Below are positions 24,238 through 32,989 of a DNA stretch of 64,000 bases, one piece after another. Origin of the DNA: CAVQJU01 sp963729215 (lineage in GTDB: Bacteria; Acidobacteriota; Vicinamibacteria; Vicinamibacterales; CAVVIG01); the NCBI GenBank assembly GCA_963729215.1, contig CAVSND010000030.1:124001-188000 (forward strand), given 5' to 3'. The notes beneath the pieces were generated by a model that ran no database searches, was not told the DNA's origin, and was given only the letters and a program-made list of their open reading frames with translations. The position numbers were made by a program, and so were the translations under genes. Each line of letters starts with the position of its first letter. Within the stretch, counting starts at the first letter, position 1.

Positions 24238-25359
24238 TTATCCGAGCGCCGGCTGGTGCCGATGGAGGAACCAGCGGTCGAGGACGACGTGACGGACGAA
24301 CGCGGGCGCCGCGAGCAGTCGGCGCGCCAGTGCGGCCCCCACTCCCTCGGGCACGGCTTTCGAGAACGCGCTCGACAAGTCGCCGGCTCCGAAGCGGGCG
24401 CGAAGACCGTCCGCGTACGGCTGGAGTTGCTCGACAGAGTATCGATGGCCGGCGTCCACGATGGCGGCAGCGGCCAGCAGTCCCGATTCCACCGCGGGAC
24501 GGATCCCTTCCCCGCTCTGGGCATATGCGAGCGCGGCGGCATCACCGATCAAGACGACACCGGAATCGACCACGCGCCGGTGCGGCGTGTTATAGACGGC
24601 ATACGCGTGCCCGCGCCATCGGGGAGCGATGTGACGCGGCAGCCGGCCGGAGGCCGTCAGAAAGGCAAGAAAGGCGGCCGTCGCCCTCGGCAGAGATCGG
24701 CGATCGAGACGGCCCAGGCCAACGTTCAGGTACTCCCCTTTTCGGAAACACCACCCGTAGCCCTTGAAGTCGCGGCAAAAGTACAGCTCGGGCGCTTCGC
24801 CCTGGACGTGGCAGGCATCGGCGTCCACGAGAAATTCGGCTTCCTGCGCGGCGACCACCGATACGCCGGGCGCGGTCATCGGTCCGTTGACCGCTCGCGC
24901 GACGGGACAGAAATGACCGCCGGCACCGATGAGGAGCGGCGTGCGGATGCTTCCGTTGACGATCCACTCGTCCCCGTCCCGGCGGAGACTCGTGACCGGC
25001 GTGCCGGCTTTCACGCGCGCTCCGGATCGCTCGAGCAGATAGTGATCGAACTCGCAGCGCCGGATGCCGAAGCTGACCTGACGGCCGTACTCCGTCTCCG
25101 TGTCGTCACCGCCGCCGATCAGGCCGACTCGAAATCGTGAAATCGGCTGAAACGTGCGTCCCCGGCGGTATTCGTCGACGTCCAGATCGAGGGAGGTGAC
25201 GACCTGGGGCGTGATCCACCCGGCGCAGACCTTGTCGCGTGGAAAGACGGCCGCATCGAGCACGAGAACGTCGAGCCCGGCACGGCGAAGGGCGCGGGCG
25301 CACGTCGAGCCCGCCGGTCCCCCGCCGACGATCAGGGCATCACACGCGGTGTCACTCAC
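24238..25359 (-). CDS. FAD-dependent oxidoreductase, geranylgeranyl-reductase-like
   Basis: This 373-residue flavoprotein has an N-terminal dinucleotide-binding fold, ALIVGGGPAGSTCARALRRA, and PRDKVCAGWITP, typical of the geranylgeranyl reductase/PHBH-like family. A second conserved motif is VLIGDAAALAYAQSGEGIRP, which binds the FAD ribityl chain. LLIGAGGHFCPVARAV lies between them. Such enzymes reduce or hydroxylate isoprenoid or aromatic substrates. The gene lies 30 bp downstream of a cyclopropane-fatty-acid synthase gene on the same strand, so a role in lipid modification is plausible. Confidence 0.85.
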   Translation of the reverse strand: MSDTACDALIVGGGPAGSTCARALRRAGLDVLVLDAAVFPRDKVCAGWITPQVVTSLDLDVDEYRRGRTFQPISRFRVGLIGGGDDTETEYGRQVSFGIRRCEFDHYLLERSGARVKAGTPVTSLRRDGDEWIVNGSIRTPLLIGAGGHFCPVARAVNGPMTAPGVSVVAAQEAEFLVDADACHVQGEAPELYFCRDFKGYGWCFRKGEYLNVGLGRLDRRSLPRATAAFLAFLTASGRLPRHIAPRWRGHAYAVYNTPHRRVVDSGVVLIGDAAALAYAQSGEGIRPAVESGLLAAAAIVDAGHRYSVEQLQPYADGLRARFGAGDLSSAFSKAVPEGVGAALARRLLAAPAFVRHVVLDRWFLHRHQPALG

Positions 25360-25389
25360 GTGAGGTCGCCGTCCATATGCAGCCGCCCC

Positions 25390-26613
25390 TCAGGAGCCGC
25401 GCGTCCACGGAATCGCGTTGCTGTTGCCGCGCGCGAACAGGACCTGGAACAACTGCATCGTGCCCGTGGTGAAGGCGGCCTGCGAGCCGGCGAGGTAGAG
25501 CCGCCATGCCCTGACGAACGTCTCGTCGAACATGCGCGCCACCTCGTCTGACGCCCCGTCGAACCGCTTGCGCCAGTGGTCGAGCGTCGACGCGTAGTGG
25601 AGGCGCAGATTCTCGACGTCGAGCACCGAGAGGTTCCAGGGCGCGAGCACGCGCTCGAATACCTCCGGCAGGGTTGGAGGATACGCGCCCGGGAAAATGC
25701 GTTTGCGGATCCACGGATTGAGCTCGCCCGGCTGGTTCCGGCCGATGAAATGCAGCAGGCCCCGGCCGGCGCTGCCGAGCGACCGCTCGACGACCTGGCC
25801 GAACGCCTCGTAGTCGGCCAGCCCCACGTGCTCGAGCATGCCGACGGACACGAACACGTCGTACTGGCCGCGCACATTCCGGTAGTCGTCCTCCACGAAC
25901 TCGACGCGGTCGGCCAGGCCCTCGTCTTTCGCCCGGGACCGCGCGTAGGCAATCTGCTCGGAGGACACATTGAAAGCGCGGACCGACACGCCGTACTGCC
26001 TGGCCATGAACAGCGCCAGCGATCCCCAGCCGCAGCCGGCTTCGACCACGCGTTCGCCCGCCTTCAGACGCAGCTTGCGGCAGACGAGATCCATCTTGGC
26101 GATCTGCGCGTCCTCGAGCGTGTCGTCCGGAGACGGGAAGTACGCGCACGTATACACCATCTCGCGATCCAGCCAGAGACGGTAGAAATCGTTGCCGAGA
26201 TCGTAGTGGCGGTGGACGTTTTCACGCGCGGCTCGCTCGTCGTTCGCCGCATGCCGCGCAGGCGGCTTTCCCTGCCTCGAGCGCCGGAGCGTCCGATAGA
26301 TCTCGCAGAGCATGCCCACGAGATCGCCCTGCAGATCGACCGCGCCAAACATGTACGCTTCGCCGAAGTTCAGATCGGGATTCCACACCCAACTGAACAA
26401 CGCACGCCGGTTTCTGAAGACGATGGTGCCGACCGGCGGGTCCCCGGCATGCGGCAGCTCGAAGCCGTCCCAGAGCACGAATCGAAGGCCCGCCAGGGGG
26501 ACCGACGACCGGATGCGCCCGAGCACCCACCGGTCAACCGGGGTGGAGGCCTGGGGAGCCGTGTCGCTCGAAAAGGTCGAAACCGAAAACACGCGAGCGT
26601 CGCCGAGTTTCAT
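25390..26613 (-). CDS. Cyclopropane-fatty-acyl-phospholipid synthase family methyltransferase
   Basis: This protein of about 407 residues has the CFA-synthase N-terminal region (FVLWDGFELPHAG) and then the characteristic RENVHRHYDLGNDFYRLWLD and YTCAYFPSPDDTLEDAQ. The SAM-binding motif is VVEAGCGWGSLALFMARQYG. FVSVGMLEHVG and LLHFIGRNQPGELNPW follow. It would methylenate unsaturated acyl chains in membrane phospholipids using S-adenosylmethionine. ATG 26613 (MKLGDARVFS) is chosen over the first in-frame start at 26700, which adds a low-complexity extension. The oxidoreductase gene downstream is probably co-transcribed. Confidence 0.9.
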   Translation of the reverse strand: MKLGDARVFSVSTFSSDTAPQASTPVDRWVLGRIRSSVPLAGLRFVLWDGFELPHAGDPPVGTIVFRNRRALFSWVWNPDLNFGEAYMFGAVDLQGDLVGMLCEIYRTLRRSRQGKPPARHAANDERAARENVHRHYDLGNDFYRLWLDREMVYTCAYFPSPDDTLEDAQIAKMDLVCRKLRLKAGERVVEAGCGWGSLALFMARQYGVSVRAFNVSSEQIAYARSRAKDEGLADRVEFVEDDYRNVRGQYDVFVSVGMLEHVGLADYEAFGQVVERSLGSAGRGLLHFIGRNQPGELNPWIRKRIFPGAYPPTLPEVFERVLAPWNLSVLDVENLRLHYASTLDHWRKRFDGASDEVARMFDETFVRAWRLYLAGSQAAFTTGTMQLFQVLFARGNSNAIPWTRGS

Positions 26614-26744
26614 ATGCCGGGCTCCGTTCAGAGGGGGTGGTCTCAACGTCCCGTTCAGGCTGCCGGTCGGGCGGGGATTATACGACTGGAAGGGCGCCAC
26701 GTCGACACGTGGCCGGGGGGCCCGCCGGAGCCCGTCACCACACG

Positions 26745-27014
26745 CTAATACTCCGTGAGCGCGTCGTCAACGTAGCAGTCCAGCCATCGCTCGTGGGGCT
26801 GCGCGGAGGCCACGACCGGGTGCCCCACGCCGCGCGCATGCTTGCTGGCGTGCCGGTTGGGGGACGAGTCGCAACAGAGTGTCGCCCCGCACTGCTGGCA
26901 TGTCCGCAGGTGCACCCAGTCGTCGCCCGTCTTGACGCACTCGTCGCAGACCAGTTTTTTGGGATGCTTGACCGTGCCAACCGCGCTGATGTGCGCGCAT
27001 GCCCCGACTTCCAT
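26745..27014 (-). CDS. UBP-type zinc-finger protein
   Basis: This small protein of about 89 residues is a stand-alone zf-UBP domain. Metal ligands are visible in GACAHI, LVCDECVKTGDDWVHLRTCQ, QCGATLCCDS and NRHASKHARGVGHPVVAS, ending WLDCYVDDAL. Bacterial members are common and uncharacterised; the eukaryotic fold binds ubiquitin C-termini, but bacteria with this gene usually lack ubiquitin. ATG 27014 is preferred to GTG 27035. The gene diverges from DUF5996. Confidence 0.85.
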   Translation of the reverse strand: MEVGACAHISAVGTVKHPKKLVCDECVKTGDDWVHLRTCQQCGATLCCDSSPNRHASKHARGVGHPVVASAQPHERWLDCYVDDALTEY

Positions 27015-27066
27015 GGCGACGCCTCCGTGGGCCACATCTTACGCTGACCGCGGACCGTCCGGTATC

Positions 27067-27969
27067 ATGGCGGCCATGCCCGAACCGATCTGGCCGGCGC
27101 TTCCCTACGGCGAGTGGAAAGACACCTATGCCACCCTGCACATGTGGACCCAGGTCGTCGGCAAGGTGGCGCTGGCACTGGCGCCGCCCCTCAACCACAG
27201 CTGGTCGGTCGCGCTCCAGATCACGCCACGCGGCCTCGCGACCCGGACGCTTCCACACGGCGATCGCACCTTCACGATGGAGTTCGACTTCGTCGACCAC
27301 GAGCTGCACATCCGCGCGTCGGACGGCGCGGTGCGCACGCTCGCGCTGCGGCCGCGAACGGTCGCGGATTTCTATCGGGAGGTGATGGCGACGCTGACGG
27401 GCATGGGGCTGCCCGTGAAGATCTGGCAGATGCCGGCGGAAGTCCCGTCACCCATCAGGTTCGAGGACGACACGGTTCACCAGTCCTACGATCCGGTGTG
27501 GGTGGACCGGTGGTGGCGCGTGGTCTCGCAGGTCGCCCGTATCTTCACGGTTTCAGTCTGCGGCTTCGTCGGCAAATCCAGCCCGGTGCATTTCTTCTGG
27601 GGGAGCTTCGATCTGGCGGTCACGCGTTTCTCGGGAAGGCCCGCGCCGCCGCGCGAGGGACCGGCGTTCATGCGCGACGCGTACTCGCACGAAGTCATCA
27701 GCGTCGGGTTCTGGCCGGGCGGGGATCCGATGCCCGAGCCCGTGTTCTACGCGTATGCCGTCCCGCAACCGGCCGGCCTCCCTGAAGCCCGGGTGCGGCC
27801 GGACGCGGCCTACTATCACCAGGGTCTCGGCGAGTTCCTGCTCCCGTACGATGCGGTCAGAACGGCTGCCTCCCCTGAAGAGGCGCTCCTGGCGTTTATC
27901 GAGAGCACCTACGAACAGGCTGCGACGCTGGGCGGGTGGGATCGAGCCGCATTGGCCCGACATATCTAG
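27067..27969 (+). CDS. DUF5996-family protein
   Basis: The protein of about 300 residues begins MPEPIWPALPYGEWKDTYAT and LHMWTQVVGKVALAL. It has HSWSVALQITPRGLATRTLP, VHFFWGSFDLAVTRFSGRPA and MRDAYSHEVISVGFWPGGD, the blocks that define DUF5996. No catalytic motif or signal peptide is recognised, so it is probably cytosolic. The start may be ATG 27067 or ATG 27076. It is convergent with the PilZ gene, with a 35-bp gap. Confidence 0.88.
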   Translation: MAAMPEPIWPALPYGEWKDTYATLHMWTQVVGKVALALAPPLNHSWSVALQITPRGLATRTLPHGDRTFTMEFDFVDHELHIRASDGAVRTLALRPRTVADFYREVMATLTGMGLPVKIWQMPAEVPSPIRFEDDTVHQSYDPVWVDRWWRVVSQVARIFTVSVCGFVGKSSPVHFFWGSFDLAVTRFSGRPAPPREGPAFMRDAYSHEVISVGFWPGGDPMPEPVFYAYAVPQPAGLPEARVRPDAAYYHQGLGEFLLPYDAVRTAASPEEALLAFIESTYEQAATLGGWDRAALARHI

Positions 27970-28004
27970 CTCCAGCGCGGGTTTTCGCGAAATCGAAAGC
28001 GCGT

Positions 28005-28442
28005 TTATCGCTTCCGTTCCTCCGCTTCGAGGTTGCGCATGATGTCCCGGAGGGTGCGCACGTCCCACGTCTCGAAGGCGATGCCGACCCGATAGAGCCC
28101 GGATTCCATCGACGAGTCCGGTTCGAACTGCACCCACCGCACGCGCGCGAGGGCCGTACACGGCAGGTCGTCCTGCGGCCAGCCGATCTTGATGATCGCC
28201 GGCTGGTCCGGCAGGACGCGTACCGTGCCGCGCAGCTGAGCGCCCGTCAGCGACAGATTCACGAGGGCCGCCGGCTTCCCGTCGATCACCGCCCGGTAGC
28301 CGGACCCGATCATGCGCACGCGCTGGTCGCGGGGACGGACGGATGACCGGACGTCGCGGCGTTGATGCTCGAGCGAAAAACGATCGGGCGCGAGGTCGAG
28401 GAAGGGAGTCGCGGCGAGCGGAAGAATCAGCGAGTGGCCCAT
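28005..28442 (-). CDS. PilZ-domain protein
   Basis: This 145-residue protein carries a C-terminal PilZ-like domain. YRAVIDGKPAALVNLSLTGA gives the [DN]xSxxG motif, and the RDQRVR segment upstream may provide the arginines that bind c-di-GMP. ARVRWVQFEPDSSMESGLYR and VGIAFETWD form the later strands. The domain is closely related to the one at the end of the coiled-coil protein at 55855-57462, so the two are paralogues. It is transcribed with the second PilZ gene 17 bp upstream. Confidence 0.83.
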   Translation of the reverse strand: MGHSLILPLAATPFLDLAPDRFSLEHQRRDVRSSVRPRDQRVRMIGSGYRAVIDGKPAALVNLSLTGAQLRGTVRVLPDQPAIIKIGWPQDDLPCTALARVRWVQFEPDSSMESGLYRVGIAFETWDVRTLRDIMRNLEAEERKR

Positions 28443-28459
28443 GCGAAGTCGTCAGCGAG

Positions 28460-28819
28460 CTAAAGCACGCGGTCGAACAGATCTTCGAGTCCCTGCTCCA
28501 GCCGGGCGGCCGTGGCCTCGTCTACATCAATGAAACGCACGGCGAAGCCGTAACCGGTTCGCGCGTACAGCGTCTCCGCGCGCAGCGTGACCCAGCCGAC
28601 GCGCGGCAGGTCGATCTTCATCGTGAACGTCACGCCGGGTTCCTGCTCGTGACTGGAGTTGACGAAACAGCCGCCGCGGCTCAGATCGAAGATGCTCAGC
28701 GGCATTTCGATGATGTCCACGCGGTAGCCATCGAACGGCCCCGCATAGCGGTCGTTTGTCCGGCGCTCTCGGCCGGACAGTTCGGCGGAGTTCGCCGCAA
28801 CGTTCGGCGTCATGTCCAT
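28460..28819 (-). CDS. PilZ-domain protein
   Basis: This 119-residue single-domain PilZ protein has the c-di-GMP-binding arginine motif (GRERRTNDRYAG) and IFDLSRGGCFVNSS (the DxSxxGG motif) in the right order, then AETLYARTGYGFAVRFIDVD. It should act as a small c-di-GMP effector. It lies downstream of an HD-GYP gene on the same strand, separated by about 175 bp that contain a promoter-like region with two direct repeats. Confidence 0.85.
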   Translation of the reverse strand: MDMTPNVAANSAELSGRERRTNDRYAGPFDGYRVDIIEMPLSIFDLSRGGCFVNSSHEQEPGVTFTMKIDLPRVGWVTLRAETLYARTGYGFAVRFIDVDEATAARLEQGLEDLFDRVL

Positions 28820-28880
28820 GTGATGTTCCTCGCCGGATCCATAGCCAGCAACCTCAACAGTGGCATGCCGCGCATGTCAC

Positions 28881-28909
28881 TTAATGTCTTATACAATACC
28901 TTAATGTCT
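28881..28909 (-). promoter_or_regulatory. Direct repeat upstream of the PilZ genes
   Basis: TTAATGTCT occurs at 28881-28889 and again at 28901-28909, a 20-bp offset (two helical turns). On the minus strand this reads AGACATTAA twice with a TATAAG-like -10 element between. The placement, 60-90 bp upstream of the PilZ start, suits an activator or repressor site in the promoter. No known factor is matched. Confidence 0.4.
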
Positions 28910-28995
28910 CTTAGAGCGCAAGGCTAAACGAAGCAGGCCTGTCCATTCTCCGTAACTTGCACTGTTCTAAGTATTTACGGCCTGTCTGGAAGGGA

Positions 28996-30915
28996 TTACC
29001 GAACGCGCAGGCGTTCTTCGCTGGAGACGCGCTCGACCACGCTCGCCACCCGGACGAACGCGTCCACGACTGCCGGGTCGAAATGCGTGCCCCGGCCCCC
29101 GACAATGAACTCGACGGCCTCGGCGTGGGTCATCGGATCCCGATAGGCGCGCCTCGTCGTGACGGCATCGTACACGTCGACGAGGGCCATCAACCGGCCT
29201 GCGATGGGGATCGCCGGACCGCGGAGTCCTTCCGGGTATCCGGACCCGTCCCACTTTTCGTGATGCGTGTAGACGATGTCCTTTGCCATCGCCAGAATCG
29301 CATCGTCGGAGGAACCGACGTCCCGTTCCGCGTGCTCGATCACGTCGCGGCCGTGGCCGGGGTGCTTCCGCATCTCGGCCGTCTCCTCCGCGGTGAGCAA
29401 GCCGGCCTTGTTCAGGAGCCGGTCGGGCACGCCGACCTTGCCGATGTCGTGCAGCGGCGCGAGGCTCGCCAGCAGATCGATTCGCTCGGGCGTGAGGTAG
29501 GCGCGGAATTCGGGGGAGGTGGCGAGTTGCGTGGCCAGCACGCGGGCGTATTCCTGGGTCCGGCGCGAATGGCGCCCCGTTTCGGCGTCCCTGACTTCCG
29601 TCAGCGACAACAACGTCTGAACCATCAGGCGCTGCGACATGACCTTGTCGTGCCCCGCCCGGTCGGCCCGGTGATGCTCGAGGATATATCGCGCGGCCCC
29701 GATGGTGCCGAACGAGGCGATCAGGCCAAGCGTCGGGAACAGGGGCGAGACAAAAATGCCTCGCGTGGACATCAGCATGACGGTGCCGCCCCACACGACT
29801 GCAAGGCAGACGGCCGCTCCTGCGGCGCCCCAGACCAGGCCGAACCGCGAGACCACCAGCGAAGCGATGATCCCGAACGCCAGCACGCCCAGCGTCTCGA
29901 CGGCGACGCCGTACTCGGGCCGGTGAACGTAGTCGAGCTGCAGGAGATTGTCGGCCACCGTGGCCTGCACTTCCACGCCGGCAAAGAGGGTGTCGAGCGG
30001 CGTCGAGACGACCTCGCGTGTGCCGAGCGCCGTCGTGCCGACAAAGACGATCTTGTCCCTGAAGGCGCCGTCCGGCGCCTGACCGCTCAGCACGTCGGCG
30101 GCTGACACGTACGGGAACGTGCGCTTGGCCCCCCGATAGCGCAGGAGCAGGTTGCTTTTCCCGTCAAGCAGAAGGCTCTCCTTGTCGAGCGCGAGCGACG
30201 CGGTGTTCACGTTGATCACGCGCAGGCTCACGTCGCGCGTCTTTCTCGCGGCGAGCACGGCTGCGAGCGCGAGACCTGGATATACCTGTCCGTTGAACGC
30301 CACGAGCAGGGGAACACGCCTCAACAGACCATCCGGGTCCGGCGCCGCGTTCAGGAATCCTGACGCGCCGGCGGCCCGGGTCAGGAGCGGCAGGCTGCAC
30401 ACGACGCCCGAAGCCTGAAAGAACGGATCCGAGGCGCGCTCATCGTCTCGTCGAATGACGGCCAGCCCGAGCGGGTGCTGCACGCAGGCGCTCGTGCTCG
30501 TTGGCGTCGCCGGGCTGTCGAACGTCAGCGCGTAGCCAAGGACCACGCGGCCGGGACGAAGCGCGCTCGCCATGGCCTCGTCGGTCAAGGCTTCTCCGGC
30601 GTAGCGGTCCGACTCCGCAAAGACGATGTCCAGCGCGATGGTGGAGGCGCCGAGCTCGCGGATACGCGCGATCAGCTGGCCGACGACATCGCGGCGCCAG
30701 GGCCATTGCCCGACCGCCGCCAGGCTGTGCTCGTCCACGTCCACAATGGCGATCCGGCCGCTGGGTGGACGCGTGCGCGCGTGGCGCACCAGCGTGTCGT
30801 ACGCGCCGAACTCCTGGTTCTCGAGAAAGGTAGGCCGGTATAACGACAACAAGGCGACAACGAGCGCCGGGAGCAGACCGCACAGCAGGAGAGTCCGGCG
30901 GTGCTGAGCTGTCAT
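28996..30915 (-). CDS. CHASE2 sensor with HD-GYP c-di-GMP phosphodiesterase domain
   Basis: This 639-residue membrane protein has an N-terminal membrane helix and then a CHASE2 extracytoplasmic domain (IAIVDVDEHSLAAVGQWPWR, TIALDIVFAESDRY, FVGTTALGTREVVSTPLD). Two to three membrane helices follow at about residues 335-425. The C-terminal HD-GYP domain has HDIGKVGVPDRLLNK, RKHPGHG, HHEKWDGSGYPEGLRG and GRLMALVDVYDAVTTRRAYR. The full HD and GYP motifs predict an active c-di-GMP phosphodiesterase. Its start overlaps the OmpA gene stop by 4 bp. CHASE2 is more often joined to adenylate cyclase or kinase domains; HD-GYP is less usual. Confidence 0.93.
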   Translation of the reverse strand: MTAQHRRTLLLCGLLPALVVALLSLYRPTFLENQEFGAYDTLVRHARTRPPSGRIAIVDVDEHSLAAVGQWPWRRDVVGQLIARIRELGASTIALDIVFAESDRYAGEALTDEAMASALRPGRVVLGYALTFDSPATPTSTSACVQHPLGLAVIRRDDERASDPFFQASGVVCSLPLLTRAAGASGFLNAAPDPDGLLRRVPLLVAFNGQVYPGLALAAVLAARKTRDVSLRVINVNTASLALDKESLLLDGKSNLLLRYRGAKRTFPYVSAADVLSGQAPDGAFRDKIVFVGTTALGTREVVSTPLDTLFAGVEVQATVADNLLQLDYVHRPEYGVAVETLGVLAFGIIASLVVSRFGLVWGAAGAAVCLAVVWGGTVMLMSTRGIFVSPLFPTLGLIASFGTIGAARYILEHHRADRAGHDKVMSQRLMVQTLLSLTEVRDAETGRHSRRTQEYARVLATQLATSPEFRAYLTPERIDLLASLAPLHDIGKVGVPDRLLNKAGLLTAEETAEMRKHPGHGRDVIEHAERDVGSSDDAILAMAKDIVYTHHEKWDGSGYPEGLRGPAIPIAGRLMALVDVYDAVTTRRAYRDPMTHAEAVEFIVGGRGTHFDPAVVDAFVRVASVVERVSSEERLRVR

Positions 30916-31541
30916 CTGATCGTGATTTCCACCCGTCGGTTGCGGGGTTCGAGAACGCCGTCGGCGGTCTTAATCAGCAGGTCGGATTCGCCATGCGACG
31001 TGACCTCGATCACGCTGGCGCTGACGCCCGCCGCAACCAGCAGCGCGCGAATCGCGTTGGCGCGCTTGAGGCCGAGTTCGATATTGCTGGCGGCCGAGCC
31101 GGTCGTGTCGGTATGGCCGACGACCGCCAGGTCCGGGAAGGGGCGGTTCTTGAGGGCTTCCAGAATCCGTGGAACCAGCGCGCGGCTTTGATCCGTCAGC
31201 TCGTCCGACTCGAACCGGAAATACAGGAGAAACTGTTCGGGCGACGGCGGAAGCGTGGACAGCAGGTCGCCGAAGAGCCGGGTGACGTCGGCCTGGCTCA
31301 GGATCGTGACCACTGGAGGCTGCCCGGGAGAAGCCGTGATGGATGCGCGCGCGACGTCGAGCTCGGCCGTCCCGGCCGCATTCGTCACCGTCGCATGACC
31401 AACCGTGCCGGCGGAATCCGGAAGCAGGACCACCTGCGCCTGCCCGGGCCGTACCGACGGCGGCACCCGTTTCTGGCCGCAGCCCACCGTGACGACTGCC
31501 AGCGTCGCGATCAGAGTCGTGAATGGTCGCGATCGGTTCAT
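30912..31541 (-). CDS. OmpA-family lipoprotein
   Basis: This 209-residue protein has a lipoprotein signal (VVTVGCGQ). Its C-terminal OmpA-like peptidoglycan-binding domain contains LLYFRFESDELTDQSRALVP, DLAVVGHTDTTGSAASNIEL, GLKRANAIRALLVAAGV and EPRNRRVEITIR. It should be tethered to a membrane and hold peptidoglycan. It overlaps the FecR gene upstream and the CHASE2 gene downstream by 4 bp each, so the three are translated as one unit. Confidence 0.92.
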   Translation of the reverse strand: MNRSRPFTTLIATLAVVTVGCGQKRVPPSVRPGQAQVVLLPDSAGTVGHATVTNAAGTAELDVARASITASPGQPPVVTILSQADVTRLFGDLLSTLPPSPEQFLLYFRFESDELTDQSRALVPRILEALKNRPFPDLAVVGHTDTTGSAASNIELGLKRANAIRALLVAAGVSASVIEVTSHGESDLLIKTADGVLEPRNRRVEITIR

Positions 31542-31987
31542 TCAGGCACGACGCGGAGTGCCAGCGTCGTGCCGCGGACGCCCACGACCGCTGCGGGTGT
31601 TTCGAGACGAATCGAATCCGGCGAGAGCTTGGCGATGCGTCCGGAGACGTAGGCCATCACGCCTCGAACGACATTGAGTACGAGGGCCAGGTGGCCCTCG
31701 GCAGGGGCGTAGACGAACTTGTCCACCCGCATCTCGCTGCCCGGGCCGATGGAGACGCGCGTGTCATCCTTGAGGGTGACGCCAAGCCGGCCATCCGCGC
31801 CGGTTCGCAGGGCGTCCGCCTCGAACACGAGTTGTCCGGCCTGCGCGGGAATGAACGCGCCTTCGCGCACGATAAAGGCCGAGCCAGACGCGATCTTGAT
31901 GCGGCCGGCTGCTCCCTGCTGAGCCGACGCCGGAACCGCGGTCGCAGCGAGAATAAGAGCAAAAAACACAGCTCGGCCTGTATTCAC
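31538..31987 (-). CDS. FecR-domain secreted protein
   Basis: This protein of about 149 residues has a signal peptide (FFALILAATAVPASAQQ) and a FecR-type beta-sandwich: IASGSAFIVREG, LVFEADALRTGADGRLGVTL, DDTRVSIGPGSEMRVDKFVY, TPAAVVGVRGTTLALRV. Such free-standing FecR proteins are usually found with CHASE2 sensors and may help present the signal. GTG 31987 is chosen because the signal peptide begins there; the frame continues upstream. It is the first gene of the FecR-OmpA-CHASE2/HD-GYP operon. Confidence 0.88.
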   Translation of the reverse strand: MNTGRAVFFALILAATAVPASAQQGAAGRIKIASGSAFIVREGAFIPAQAGQLVFEADALRTGADGRLGVTLKDDTRVSIGPGSEMRVDKFVYAPAEGHLALVLNVVRGVMAYVSGRIAKLSPDSIRLETPAAVVGVRGTTLALRVVPE

Positions 31988-32133
31988 GTGTCCCCCTACT
32001 ACCCCACGATAACCCTGTTTCTCACCCCCGGTCCAGCCAACCTGCCCCGGCTGACCCCTCATCGGTCCGGGCCTGATTACGATTGTGAAATATCAAGGGA
32101 ACGAAAGTTGTAACAGCTGTGAATGGAGGCAAT

Positions 32134-32512
32134 ATGCGTTTGAATTTACTCAAACATTCCGCGATCGCCTGTGTGTTTGCGTTCGGAATCGCTACAACTG
32201 CGTTCGCGCAGACGACAACGACCGATGAGGCGAAGAGTGCCGGGCAGGAAACCAAGGAAGCGGCGAAGTCTGCGGGCGAGGCCGGGGAACACGCCGGAAA
32301 GGCCGTCGCCAAAGGGTGCAAAGAAGACCGGCCAGGTAACCGAGGACGCCGCGAAGGAAACGGCGACCGGGACGAAAAAGGCCGCCAAGAAGGTCGAGAA
32401 GGCGGTGACGCCCGACACGACCAGCGCGACGTGCAAGGACGGGACGGTCGAGACGGGCAAGACGAAGACAACCGCCTGCATCGATCACGGGGGCGTGAAA
32501 GAGTTCAAGTAG
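32134..32512 (+). CDS. Small secreted protein with DUF3761-like C-terminus (frameshifted)
   Basis: ATG 32134 follows a GGAGGC ribosome-binding site. The first frame gives a signal peptide (ACVFAFGIATTAFAQ) and a low-complexity helix (TDEAKSAGQETKEAAKSAGE). The next frame continues KKTGQVTEDAAKETATGTKK and ends TCKDGTVETGKTKTTACIDH then GGVKEF, the CxDG...ACxxHGG pattern of DUF3761. One extra base near AAAGGGTGC (about 32316) breaks the frame. The function is unknown; the helical part resembles Lea/CsbD-like stress proteins. Confidence 0.7.
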
Positions 32513-32531
32513 AGACTGGCTCCGCTCGTTT

Positions 32532-32562
32532 CACGCATCGCGGCTTCACGCCGCGATGCGTG
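32532..32562. terminator. Stem-loop terminator-like hairpin
   Basis: A perfect 13-bp stem, CACGCATCGCGGC/GCCGCGATGCGTG, with a 5-base loop (TTCAC), sits 20 bp after the DUF3761-like gene. There is no clear T-tract, so termination would be weak or need a factor. Confidence 0.6.
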
Positions 32563-32593
32563 CTCTCCCTGTGGTACTGTCGGCAGCACGACC

Positions 32594-32989
32594 ATGCCGA
32601 TGACGTACCGCATCGATCCCGAGGCGCGCATGCTTTTTGTCGTCGCCACCGGCGTGACGACGCAGGCCGAGCGGGTGGAAGCGATGCTCGGCTGGCTCAA
32701 CGACCCCGCGTTCACGCCCGGCCTCGACACGTTTTGCGATTTCTCAACTGCCGAATCCACTCCACGACTCTCCGATCTTCGTGAGCTCGTCGCGACCATC
32801 GGCGAACATGCCCCGAAGATCGGCCATCAGCGCGTCGCCATTCTCGCGGCGAAGCCGATCACGTTCGGCGTGGCGCGTGTGTTCGAGTCGATGGCGGAGT
32901 TCGAGGAAACTCCGCTGACCGTGAAGGTATTTTTCGAGCGCGATAAATTGTGGGATTGGCTGCGGCCAGGACAACCGGCGCCGATCTAA
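32594..32989 (+). CDS. SpoIIAA/STAS-like protein of unknown function
   Basis: The 131-residue protein begins MTYRIDPEARMLFVVATGVT and then has AERVEAMLGWLNDPAFTPGL, DTFCDFSTAESTPRLSD and GVARVFESMAEFEETPLTVK, ending VFFERDKLWDWLRP. The opening beta-strand/helix pattern and the final ERDKxWxWL motif resemble SpoIIAA-like (STAS-fold) proteins that are widespread in Acidobacteriota. No function is known. It is a single gene, preceded by a hairpin at 32532-32562. Confidence 0.65.
   Translation: MPMTYRIDPEARMLFVVATGVTTQAERVEAMLGWLNDPAFTPGLDTFCDFSTAESTPRLSDLRELVATIGEHAPKIGHQRVAILAAKPITFGVARVFESMAEFEETPLTVKVFFERDKLWDWLRPGQPAPI

Noticed and set aside
28996..30915. CHASE2 adenylate cyclase
   Set aside because: The C-terminal domain has HD and GYP motifs and no cyclase catalytic motif.
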